Of a stretch of DNA of 64,000 bases, positions 1 to 9,956 are shown piece after piece. This DNA comes from Lojkania enalia (Eukaryota; Ascomycota; Dothideomycetes; Pleosporales). How positions within the stretch are numbered: position 1 is the stretch's first letter; the number at the start of each line of letters is the position of its first letter. Below the pieces are notes generated by a model. It was given only the letters and a program-made list of their open reading frames with translations. It did no database searches and was not told the origin of the DNA. The DNA is taken from positions 1 to 64,000 of the forward strand of contig ML986616.1 of the NCBI GenBank assembly GCA_010094045.1, written 5' to 3'. The translations under genes were made by a program, and so were the position numbers.

Positions 1-74
1 CCAAATGATGCTAATGCAAATGCATGATACTCAAAACGCCGGCCCAAATCGCGAGCAGAAGTAACGTTGCCACC

Positions 75-947
75 CTACGCTTCGCTCGCTCTTCTCTTGC
101 CTTTCGCGTCCTCTCCGGCCTCCAACACTGTTCGATCCGACTCCCTCACATCTTCATTCGCGCCACAAATCTTCCCAGCGACCTCCAAGCTGCCCTCAAC
201 GCCCTTGACCAGTCCATCTAGTGCGCCAAATATATCTCCGCCAGCCTTATCTCTCGCCTCTCTCAACTTTCCATCCCCAGGTGCACCCTTCGCCTTTCCT
301 TTGCTCTTACCTGGTACCTCGACACCCTCGATCTTCAACATGTACCCTTGGTCCGACGATTCCTCGTCGAAGCTCGGTGCAGGCTTAACATTCGCATTCG
401 TAATCTGCCATTCAGAGGACAGCGACTGCGCGTCTACGATTGAGTGTCCATCTGAAGCAAGATCGACAATCAAGTACCGCTCTTTGGCTCCTGGTATTGG
501 CGGTGGAAGCGGTGATTCTATCTGCGGCTCATGCTCCTCATATTCACTGTGTCTCTGTCCCTCATCCCGTTCAGGAGTGTTCTGGGGTAGATATTGCGTT
601 TCGTCCAGACCGAGGCTCCTCATAGCGGCCGCCGTAGTGATGACCGGATCGTCGTCGGCAAAGACATAATGGATATAGGGATGGTAGTGTTCGCCTATCG
701 TCGAGTCTTCTATTATTGTGAAGAATGGGTTGAAGTTTGGCGGCGGGAGGAGGGTCTGTTCTGAGCTGGGTTCGGGGTAAGGAATGCCATCGTCGGCATC
801 GAATGGTCCTTCGTCGGCCTGAACAGGCTCGGGGGGCTCGTCCTGCGGCGCTGGGGGGTCCTCAAAGTAGGGTATAGCGGGTGAGCGCGGCGAGCGGTTT
901 GTTTGAGGTATTGGAGGCGATTTTGAGGGATTTGTATGCGAAGACAT
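75..947 (-). CDS. Conserved fungal protein of unknown function
   Basis: Single-exon gene of 290 codons if it starts at the ATG at 945-947 (MSSHTNPSK); the frame is open upstream to 1076, so a longer start is possible, but the upstream part has no family-like character. The N-terminal third is rich in Pro, Asp and Glu. Around residues 75-115 is a block (NPFFTIIED...HYHPYIHYVFADDDP) whose hydrophobic and acidic pattern looks constrained and is probably the conserved core. A second structured stretch follows near residue 155 (ERYLIVDLASDG). The C-terminal 80 residues are Gly/Lys/Ala-rich and charged. I see no signal peptide, membrane helix or catalytic motif. I do not recognise a function; fungal-restricted conservation is an impression from memory, not a search. 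The next gene upstream on the same strand is APC11. Confidence 0.7.
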   Translation of the reverse strand: MSSHTNPSKSPPIPQTNRSPRSPAIPYFEDPPAPQDEPPEPVQADEGPFDADDGIPYPEPSSEQTLLPPPNFNPFFTIIEDSTIGEHYHPYIHYVFADDDPVITTAAAMRSLGLDETQYLPQNTPERDEGQRHSEYEEHEPQIESPLPPPIPGAKERYLIVDLASDGHSIVDAQSLSSEWQITNANVKPAPSFDEESSDQGYMLKIEGVEVPGKSKGKAKGAPGDGKLREARDKAGGDIFGALDGLVKGVEGSLEVAGKICGANEDVRESDRTVLEAGEDAKGKRRASEA

Positions 948-1460
948 GGCGTGGTGGAGTTGGGAGGGGATGCGGGTAGTAGGGCTGAGCTCATCCGAAG
1001 CTTTATCGATAACGCGACACGACTTCGGTCTGAGCGCATGTTCCAATTGCGCGCTTAAAGATGTACAAAATTGCACCGAGAAGAGGCTGCTTGTTTGTGT
1101 TAATTCCAGATACGGCGGCTATCTAAACCTAGACATGCTCATTCCCATTCCATGCTCAACAACAGGGTCACTCCAATCCGAAATCTTACAAACTGGGGGT
1201 ATCTTCCGTAAACGCCGATTATTTCAAAGCCATCCCAACATGTCAACGATAAGCCTCCAACTGTGCTATGGTATCTCAAGCAGATATCGCAGCCTGAACA
1301 CTGTAGGTTCACAACGAGAGTCTTACAAACATTGGTGACAGGTTTCAGTCTCAGCTTATGACCTCATACGACTCGATCTTCAACGCCAACAACTGGTAGC
1401 GCATGTTTTGCGGGTGCGGAGGTGATCCAAAGGAGAGAACGGTCGCGCAAGGTCGATGAA
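948..1460. other. Intergenic, no gene seen
   Basis: About 510 bp between the start of the unknown protein and the stop of APC11, both on the minus strand. It should hold the promoter of the first gene and the 3' end of APC11. A 130-codon open frame on the plus strand (946-1338) overlaps the first gene's start and has no recognisable protein character. Confidence 0.5.
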
Positions 1461-1939
1461 TCAAGGCGAGCGGTTTGCCCCAGTGTCAGTGCTCTGGGCT
1501 CCAGTTTGTGCTTCTGCGTTGCGAGCGTCCTGAGACTTGCCCTTGAAGGCTAGCCAATTCATTAGCTTACATGTTTGACATGCATATGAGTGCACCTACG
1601 CTGGCGACACATGGGACACTTTTCCTGGGAGCTCTCTTGTCGAAGCCACGAGAAGATGCAATGCTGGACCGTATGTTAGCCTAGAAGCGGTCACATAGGT
1701 TGTGCTGCATCATGCCATGTGGAAGGAGTGGTTGCACTCGCCGAGCACTACGTGCGCGTCAGCAGCAATCGAGCTGATGGAGCGCTGTTTGCCTTACGAA
1801 GCGGACATTCGTCGCCCGGAAACCTGCACTTGGAACATGTGCTGTCATAGGGGTTGCGGCAGATCCCGCAAACATCATCTTCTGGCATGTCCCAGCGCCA
1901 TGCTGCAACGGCGTCCCACTTGGTGATGGTAACCTTCAT
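1461..1939 (-). CDS. APC11: Anaphase-promoting complex subunit 11 (RING-H2)
   Basis: Catalytic RING subunit of the APC/C ubiquitin ligase, which recruits the E2 and drives degradation of cyclins and securin. Four exons give 108 residues: 1798-1939, 1716-1747, 1600-1663 and 1461-1549. The start MKVTITKWDAVAAWRW is the family N-terminus. The RING-H2 ligands can be followed across three junctions: CGIC, then CSKC, CPLLLGEC, HSFHMHC and finally CPMC. Length fits the usual 85-110 residues. Intron 1 (1748-1797) and intron 3 (1550-1599) are GT-AG. Intron 2 (1664-1715) must use a GC donor (GCATGA) to keep FHM|HC in frame, with a good branch site (GGCTAAC). The last exon after CRQ is a Gln/Ala/Ser-rich tail whose acceptor is the least certain part. 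The gene diverges from the sulfurtransferase at 2607. Confidence 0.88.
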
Positions 1940-2606
1940 GGTAGATCGCCCGCGCCCTGCGTGTTGCGCGTCGTGTGCCTACGATCTGGGGGGTTTTCGA
2001 TGGGATGGTGCCGGCCGTGGTCAGCTAGTCAGCCAGACAGACAGACCAGCAAGCAGGGAGGTAGGTAGTCGGGCGGACAATGCGGGGGTTTGGCGTGGGG
2101 TAGGATGAAAACAAAACAGAGTCCCAACGGTGGAGACGGTGCTAGCTATCTCATCGCGCGCGGGACGGTGAAGCCAAGTCCTCACCCTGGAGCTCCGAGC
2201 TCTTCTGCGCTCCACTTTTCCCGTGATGACGGCATCCGCCAAGCCGACCGGAGAGATATTACTTTCACTGCTTGGTCACGCATCCTCCACTATCTTCATC
2301 GTGCTCACCCCCCTTTCCCAATACACGATATGCGGGTAGCCACATCTACGCCAGAGCATTGAGGCTTGCGGGTAAGTGCATCCATCTGCGGAGCTGCGAC
2401 GACAATGCAGATCGACCGGAGGTAATCCGACCTGCTCCTGCTGTGCCTATCCAAATTGATATTCGCGGCCGCCCCTCACTTGTGCGGGTGGGATATAGGG
2501 ATCACTTACGCCAGTTCCTCGCCTTTTCTTCTCCCAGTGACTTCAACTGATCCCAATTGACTCCTCAAAGCTGACCTTCTGCGCTGTTTCAGGCCTATCG
2601 CTCACC
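1940..2606. promoter_or_regulatory. Divergent promoter region APC11 / TUM1
   Basis: A 667 bp interval between the start codons of APC11 (minus) and the sulfurtransferase (plus), so both promoters must lie here. It contains a GACAGACAGACC run near 2035. No TATA box or known operator can be assigned with confidence. Confidence 0.5.
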
Positions 2607-3709
2607 ATGCTGCTGACCAGCGTCCGCTGCACCTTGCGTCCCCTTTACTCACTCTCCTCTGCCAGTAGCCTAGCAGCAGGCAGACGAGCCATGTCATCTT
2701 CCTTTGGCGCTAACACCTACTTCCTCAACCCCGCGGAGCTCAACACAGCCCTAAAGAAGAACGTCCACAGCAAATTGTCCACTGCACCCAAGATCATTCC
2801 GCTCTGCGCATCGTGGTTCCTCCCCAATGATGGCCGAGACGGCTACGAGACATTCAAGGCCGCTCGCATCCCCCATGCCCGCTTTTTCGATCTCGACACC
2901 ATCAAGGATCCAGATTCCCCGTATCCACACATGCTGCCATCACCAGAGGACTTCGCCCAGGCTATGGGTAAACTGGGAATACGGCGGGACGACGACGTGG
3001 TTGTATATGATACTCAGGAACTCGGCATATTCAGCGCGCCGCGAGTCGCATGGACACTACAAGTCTTCAACCACCCCAACATCCACATTCTGAATAACTT
3101 CCGCACGTGGGTCGAGGAGGGTTATCCAATCGAGAGCGGGGAGCCGGTCCCGGTCGAGCCGGTCGACTATCCTGTGTCCGAGCTGGACAAGAGCAAAGTC
3201 GTGGCGTTCGAGGAAGTCCGGGAGATTGCTAAGGAACAAGGCAAGGAGGGCGCCGAAGAAGTGCAGATTCTGGATGCTAGGAGCGCAGGGCGATTCAATG
3301 GAATAGACCCAGAGCCTAGGGAAGGTATGTATGAACACCAATTTTTTTTTTATATATATTTTATTTCTATTTTTATTTTTATTAAGAACAATCGAGTTGA
3401 TCAGACACAGGCCTCTCATCTGGTCACATTCCTCACTCCATTTCTGTTCCATTCACGGATCTAGTTGATCCAAACACAAAGACGCTCTATCCGCCTGCCG
3501 AGCTTAAGAAAATCTTCGAGTCGAAAAGCATAGACCCCTCGAAGCCAATTATCAGTAGCTGCGGCACCGGCGTTACTGCCGCTGTCATCGATGTCGCTCT
3601 CCAGCGAGCTGGCTTCCCGCCAGAGAAGAGGAGGTTGTACGATGGCAGCTGGACGGAGTGGGCGCAGCGTGTCATGCCCAGCGACAATCTAATCAAGAAA
3701 ACTGAATAG
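2607..3709 (+). CDS. TUM1: Tandem-rhodanese sulfurtransferase, TUM1/MST type
   Basis: Thiosulfate/3-mercaptopyruvate sulfurtransferase that moves sulfane sulfur on an active-site cysteine; the yeast TUM1 homologue feeds tRNA thiolation. Two exons (2607-3324, 3411-3709) encode 338 residues. The intron (3325-3410, GTATGT...ACACAG) holds long T runs and splits the second rhodanese domain at the conserved E|GLSSGHIPHS block. The first domain has NDGRDGYETF, the HARFFDLD block and DVVVYD. The second ends with the active-site loop CGTGVTA, with Cys at about residue 290. The N-terminus (MLLTSVRCTLRPL..., Arg/Ser-rich) looks like a mitochondrial presequence, and a second in-frame ATG (MSSSFG at 2691) would give a cytosolic form, as in dual-localised relatives. 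Length and two-domain layout are normal. Confidence 0.9.
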
Positions 3710-4783
3710 TAGAGCTCATCACTCGCGGTTTCAGTCCGTGACGTGCGGCTATATGGAAATTGATACCCTTGGTAGTTCAAAGCGAATGTATGATTATATT
3801 CTGTATTGTATGGTGTGTAGCCAAATGGAGAGATGGCTTTACAAGGCGGATCTCAACGAGGGGCCTGTTTGTAGAGTAAAATGCTCTCTTCTTCTAGATC
3901 TAAGAATGTTTCCTGTTCTCGTGACATGTCTTTATCATACTTACTCGAACTTACCAGTCTCTCGGATGATCATGGGAAGCTGCAGCCGCCCCTGCGGGCC
4001 ATGAACCATCGGGATCCACGTGACTTTGTCATAATTCCCCCGGAAATTGGGCATGGGATTTAGTGCGGAATTTGCCATGTTTTGATCTTTCGTTTTGGGT
4101 TTATGGCTTGTTTACGGGTTGAAGAGTATGAACGATAAGGGGCGGTTTGTTATTCTTACAAAGACGGCGGGGGCGATTGTATGAGATAGCCGGTCTGTGG
4201 AGTTTTTGCGCGCCCGGCTTTGGATGGTTCGCAATGGGTAGTGTGGGATCGAGGTTGTTTGCCGAGGCTTTGATGTAGTGGCCGTTCCGAGCACGCGTTG
4301 GGGCAGTTAGACATCTTAGCCGTGCATGCTGTACATGACGGATACTGGTTTCGCAATTCACAAATCTTTTTAGACGCGCAATTAACCTCTGTTTGCATTG
4401 AGTATTGGTCTTGTGTTATGGCTATACTTCTGCTTCCTTCCTTCCTTCCTTCCTCCCTTCCTTCCATCTCATGCTGGAGTCGACGATCCAGGATTGTGAA
4501 TAGCTGAGAATTGTTCCCTGCTACGCGTCTGCAAGATTTTGTCTGCCTGTTCGACGCTGCTCGCGACGGCTGGCAAGCGCATTACGATAACCCTCACCAG
4601 GACGCCAACCCATGCCTTCCGATATGCCCCCAAAATGCAATGAATGCTCCATCATAAACTCATAAATAGAGGGGTCTAGGCCAAGAGACAGCGCAGCGAG
4701 ACGAATAACCGCCGTGGAGCAGCAAGGTGGTCCCATGTGCGGTTTAACATGATATTTGTTTTGGTCTTTCGTTAGCGCGCGCT
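3710..4783. other. Convergent intergenic region
   Basis: About 1.07 kb between the stops of the sulfurtransferase (plus) and the receptor gene (minus). It must carry both 3' UTRs. Apart from the CTTC microsatellite listed separately I see only short incidental open frames. Confidence 0.5.
4432..4465. repeat. (CTTC)n microsatellite
   Basis: An imperfect tetranucleotide run of CTTC units, interrupted once by CTCC, in the 3' intergenic region. Confidence 0.85.
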
Positions 4784-6192
4784 TCAATCGGGAATGTGCT
4801 GTAGTTGCATTTCCTTCAAACCCATCATCCTCTCGCTCTCCTCGCTCCACCTCCCGACCGGCGTCCGTGGTCGATTTTTCCGGGCCTCTGCTTCCATTTC
4901 CTCGAGGTCGGCGAGCTGGGCCGGCTCGCTGACGACATGCGTCGTCGTCACCATCTTTATCTCCTTGTCACCTAATTCGCAGAGATCGCTCTCGCTGTCG
5001 TTCTTCGAGGGAAGCGTCACGAGACCCTTCCCGGTTCTCACCCTCGCAGATTTCGACTTCCGTCTCGGGTGTCCGGGCGTGGGTTGACCGGCCTCGCAGG
5101 TCGTTGCCGCGCCGAAGCGCTTCTCCGACTTGGCCCAGAAGGCGGCGAAGGTCTCGATGCCGTTGTCATCGGGCGGGGGCTCGTCGCTGAAGATCATTAT
5201 GCGGCGGGTCAGCGTGTAGAGCAGGACATCTAGCCAGCCGTTGGACGTGATCATCGCGCCGGACAGACAGAGGCGGGCGAGTGAGGGTGGGTGCCCATTC
5301 ATACTGGCCATGCGGGCGGAGGCGAGGGGAAGCGTGCAGATTACGTAGACGACTGGATATGCGACCATGAGGTTCGAAATGGCTTTTACGCGCTCGGCTT
5401 GGCTGGGTCGATAGTAGCCGGATCGGATGCGCTGGATGAGCATAGTGTAAATGACTGCATAGATGATCACATTGCCGAACTTGAGGAGATGTTAGAACTG
5501 CAGAGCTGTTTTATTATGGGAATGGGCTCTACCTCGAACAAAAAGATCCAGAAATAATGAGTCCAGAGACGCAATTCGGCTAGATCGTGATGAACCCAGC
5601 ACTATCCCGGTGTACATTAGCTTCACTGAAGGTTTCCGAAGGCAATTCGGAAAGGGGCACTCACCCACGCGCCTGCGCGCACATATAAGTCCGTTCCATA
5701 TTGGAAAATTCCAATCGAAGTCACAAAGTATACGAAGAACCACAACGCGGCGATAGTCAAGAAGAAGTAGCGCGGTTTGAGCCGATAGTTTAGGATTACA
5801 GAAGCAAATGTATGAAGACCAATCGTGAAGCACCAGACCCCGCTAGCCAAATCACCTGTCGACACAAACCAGCCCTGGGCGAAGCATATTGGGTTGTCCA
5901 CGTCGAGCCTGTCTAAGCGAAGCCATTCGACGTTGAGCAGGAAAGCTAACGACTGTTGAATGTCCGCCCAGAGAAGGTTGAAGATAAGAATGACGAATTG
6001 GTTGGTCTTTTTCGACTTGATTTGCCAGTTTATCAATCGGTATATCAGAATAAAGAAAAGACCACAGGACGCGACGAAAGACAGAAATCCGAGAGCAACA
6101 ACAGCCTGTAGCCAGGGATGGATAGGGGGAGGAATCCGCGGGAGTGATTTCGACTCGCGGTCTAGAGGTTCGAGAAGAATCCGCGCAACCAT
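4784..6192 (-). CDS. Fungal seven-transmembrane G-protein-coupled receptor
   Basis: Three exons (5665-6192, 5533-5601, 4784-5479) give 430 residues with seven hydrophobic helices. In order they lie at about residues 28-54, 66-88, 100-133, 142-165, a fifth built across exons 2 and 3 (LWTHYFWIF + FGNVIIYAVIY), a sixth around ISNLMVAYPVVYVIC and a seventh around MITSNGWLDVLLYTLTRR. A cysteine before helix 3 (ICFAQGW) and one in the second outer loop (CWVHHDL) could form the usual disulfide. The C-terminal 150 residues are a polar, charged cytoplasmic tail. Introns are GTGAGT...GGATAG and GTAGAG...CTCAAG; the second junction restores FLFE|FGNV. The pattern fits the fungal nutrient- or cAMP-receptor-like GPCRs (Git3/GprC-like group), but ligand and exact class cannot be told from sequence. 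Confidence 0.82.
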
Positions 6193-9100
6193 TGCTTGGC
6201 GGATGGTGTGAGTCGTCAGCTTGTGATCAAGTTACGCACCAGATTACGGACTCGGGGTGTGTTGCACTATCATAGCGAAAAGGAATTAATACATTGGAGA
6301 AGAAGACATCGAATAATGGCAAGTACAAGACCAGCAGACGTGGTTTCGCGTAGACTGACTGGGCGTCGTATGGAGGTCTGGACAGGTACGTGAGTAGCCC
6401 TCCACTGGGGATACACTGATAAAAGTAGAGATGAGGGGAGTCGTGCTGACTCCCTCCGTAATCAATCCACTGCGGCGGATCCTGGTCTATAGCTTCCAAG
6501 TAGAAGGACTGCCCCGGACGAGCTTTAAAGCCGGAGCTCGTGGCATGGGGGGTTGCATGAGAAGCGGACGGGCGTCTAGTCTAGATGGAGGACAGCGCAG
6601 AATGCACGGTGCCACGACTGCTTAGAAGGCGCACTAGAACTGCTAGAAAGACCCTCGAAGGGGGTTGACTGAAGCCACAGCAACGCTGTTTGGTAATGTC
6701 TTTCTTGGCTGGCATTAGCGTGCACTATCGAATGTTTGAGGTAATGCAGGGAACCGATGGAGATTGGTGCAAAACGTTGTCATCTGAGGGAAGGGCCCGA
6801 GCGCGACGTCTTATAGGCCAGTGGGCAGCTAGAGTGGCATGGTATTTTTGGCGTGGCAGCCATGGCGGCACCGTTTACGGCCTGTGGCGTTATTCTGGAC
6901 CAAACGAATACTTGCGGGTCAGTCCGCGGATAATGTCTACCTCAAGGTTCAGCCTTGTGTACGGCTGCACGATGTCAGAGGTGTGTTAATGGCGGCCGAG
7001 GCGGTTGACAAGACGAGACAAGAGTGATCGAGGGTTGAACGGCCCGTTTCGTAGCCTCCAAGACACTGGCAGGACATGTTCGTGACTCGCTCGTCTGTGT
7101 CGACTTGGCGGCTTGAGGGTCAACGTTCATTTACAATTGAGATTTGGGTTGGAGGATCTGCGGCTAGCACGACAATCTGCCCGCTTGTCTGGGTTCTCCT
7201 ATCCAGCACGGAAACGCGGCCTTGCTCTTACTGGTGTGCGAGGACTAACGTGAGGGCCAATATGCGATTCGAACCTCTGATGAAGGAGCAACTCCCTGGT
7301 TGTTTACCCCAGGGCTCACCTTAGCCAACGCGGCCGGGGTCAACCCGGTTCCAAATTTTTGCCAGGGCGACGGCCTCGAATTTGGGAGACATTTGAAGAC
7401 GGGACTGGTAGACTCCGTAGGTACGATGTGCGGAGCGACATGCACGGCTGACAATTTCTACGGGACCCGGATGTGAAGATTCGCATGGCAGGGGATGGAA
7501 GATTGATGAAATGCGCCGGGGCAAGGGCAAGATAGGAAGATGAGGAGGATGAATTGATATGTGGGATCAAACTCCCTGCAAAGCATGAAAGCAATCAATA
7601 TGCGCATATTTTGGTAACAGAGTAGGATTCGATAGAGCCTCCAGGGCCACATACTCACTGTAGGACCGCGGCACGACTTGCCTAATGCCATGGGTTCTGC
7701 CTCTATGGATGCTCTCGAAATGGGTGTGACGCGTGATTGCAGGCCGTTATCCGTCGGGGCCGTTCTAGCCTATTTGCGATGGTGCTGGCCCAACTCCCTC
7801 GTGTCTCTAGAGACCATGGTAATAGAGTGCTGGAAACAACAGAGGATTTGAAGCGCGCGCCTGGGGACCGGACGATCGATCGATAGTTTCGAGAGCGGTA
7901 GTCCGCTCGCGTGATAGCAGATCCATCAGCAACGACGAGCAGCGAGCAGAACAGGCGACTTTGACAAGCCACTCCTCAAAGCCATGCCCAGACGGTCCCC
8001 GAGACAGCGCCATCATTCGTTGGCCGTCCATAAGGGAATCGCTCGGATTGGGTTGGATGGAGGAACGCAAGCCTTCCGAGACATCGAAGACCCAAGTACC
8101 CGACGCCTCATTTCCAGAGCGCCATCATCTCTATCTGAGATCCTGAATGTCCGACTGTCGCCAACCCACGCAGCACGAAATCCTTCCAAAACATCAGCGT
8201 CCACGGCAGCTCAGAATATGCTCGTGTCCTGAGTCCCGTGCAACATCGCACCGCACCTGCCACGTTCGGAATTCAATCCATCTTCAGCTCGTATTGGACG
8301 GCCAGCACAAGCAGGCATTCACAACACCCAACAAGAGACATTGCTCGCTCAAGCCACGCTCGCCAGCTCACGGACTTCTGAGCTTATTTGAACCGCCGCA
8401 CTCCGACATGGCACATCAATGCCTTTCCTCTAATGGCACTAGTCGAGCAAGCGAGCGTCTCACTGCTGCAGCCATTACGCTCTCTAGTAGACGCCTCAAG
8501 ACTGAGGCCTACCAGAAGGCCCAAGCCCGTAGCGCCAACAACCATCCGCTTTTCGAGATAACAAATTGTCTCTACACCATATATCCACACGTACCATATC
8601 CCTACATGGCTCCATACCGCTCTGCTAGGCCGACCCACCGCCGTGGGCCGGCCTCATATCACTTTCGCAATGTCTTTCCAGCTACCGCCCAGCCGGCGGC
8701 TGGGGAAAGCGAGCCCCCCTGCGTCCATCAGAGTCCGTGTGCACCGGCCCAACACTTCCTTTCTAGCCTCGGCCTCGTTATTTTTCTCTGTCGTACGTAC
8801 GGCAGTTGGAAATAGTAGGGTTTCTATTTCGGGCAGCTGTGCAACTCTGTCGAGTAGGTAGGCTTCGGACCTTATAGCATCCTTACATATGTTTTGCGGC
8901 CCCATGGCAGGGTCTGGTCTGGGACAACCCCGCCACAGCCCGCTCAGCTTTTATCCGCAGCAAGATCTGCACATGTCTACTGTAGGATTCAGAAAGGGAA
9001 TGACTTGCTGTTTGTAGCTTTGACTGCCCGACTGTGTGCGCGAGGGTGGCTACGCGTATTGGAGATGCCGAAAGGAGTCGATCCGGCGGCGACATTCAGG

Positions 9101-9956
9101 TCCCCGGGTCTTTCGATCCTGGCTTTTTGATTGTGCGCATCCGTCCATCTGCCTGCTGTCGCGGGCTTCGGGGTACGTACTCAGCTTATGGGCTGGAGAA
9201 TCCTTGTTCTCGCAGGTCACCTCGATTCGTGACTTCTTTTCCAGTGTTGTAACTCTTTGATGTTGATATGTAGCCGTATTCCGACGGCACAGTAAATTCA
9301 TCGTTAATTGCTATAATGCACTCTCAATGGCAAAGCCCATCTCATCTCGCTGAGAGGGGTCTAGAATAACCACAACCCATAACTTCACATATCGGCCATG
9401 AACATGGAGGAAGCGTTGATAACTAGCTCTATAGTCTTTCCGAGCCCTTACATTCAGAGAGTTCGCCATAACACATCTCCCATCGAATTTCAAAGCTAAG
9501 AAACCCGTCTGACTTTAACAAGCCTGTCTAAACCTCCACCTGATCCCGATTACCCAGGTCAGTATACAGAATGCTCAGACGAGGAAGGGTTTATGCCTGT
9601 ATGCACTTGCACGCTTTCGCTCCGAAAAAGCCACCCACCTACCCACTACGCAATCCGCCTAATGGACGCCGAAAAAAAAAAAAAAAAAAAAAAATATTTT
9701 TTTTTGCAAAGTGAGGGAATCGTGCGTCCATTGTACTATGCAAAGTGACAAGGAAAAAAACAAAAGGCCATTGGATGATACTTGGTTACAAGGCCATGCT
9801 TTGCTAAGCTATGAAAATGTTGACCATAAACCGCCATTCATTGACAAAAAAATGCAGGGCTGACAGTTATCCGCCATGTAACCCTACAAGCTGGAAAGTT
9901 AGTGTATTAAGCAACATGGCTGGTGCGCCCGGCCCTCCATTGTTGAGTCCGTGCCT
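6193..9956. other. Long gene-poor interval
   Basis: Nearly 3.8 kb between the starts of the receptor gene (its promoter is here) and the 3' end of the Yta7-like gene. Open frames up to 222 codons exist (8147-8815 plus) but are rich in Pro, Ser, His and Arg with no domain-like pattern, and I could not splice them into anything recognisable. It could hold a long leader of the receptor gene, a non-coding transcript or a fast-evolving small gene. An A/T homopolymer pair lies at 9672-9705. Confidence 0.5.
9672..9705. repeat. Poly(A)23 followed by poly(T)9
   Basis: A run of 23 A, then TA, then 9 T. The T run can pair with part of the A run, so the site can form a small hairpin, and on either strand it is an A/T-rich candidate 3'-end element for the gene at 9957-14977. 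Confidence 0.8.

Noticed and set aside
7240..7345. tRNA-like T-loop (GGTTCGAATC) on the minus strand
   Set aside because: The flanking bases do not form a five-pair T stem, and no matching anticodon and acceptor stems were found.
8147..8815. 222-codon open frame on the plus strand
   Set aside because: Composition is His/Pro/Ser/Arg-rich without domain pattern; overlapping frames of similar length exist on the other strand.
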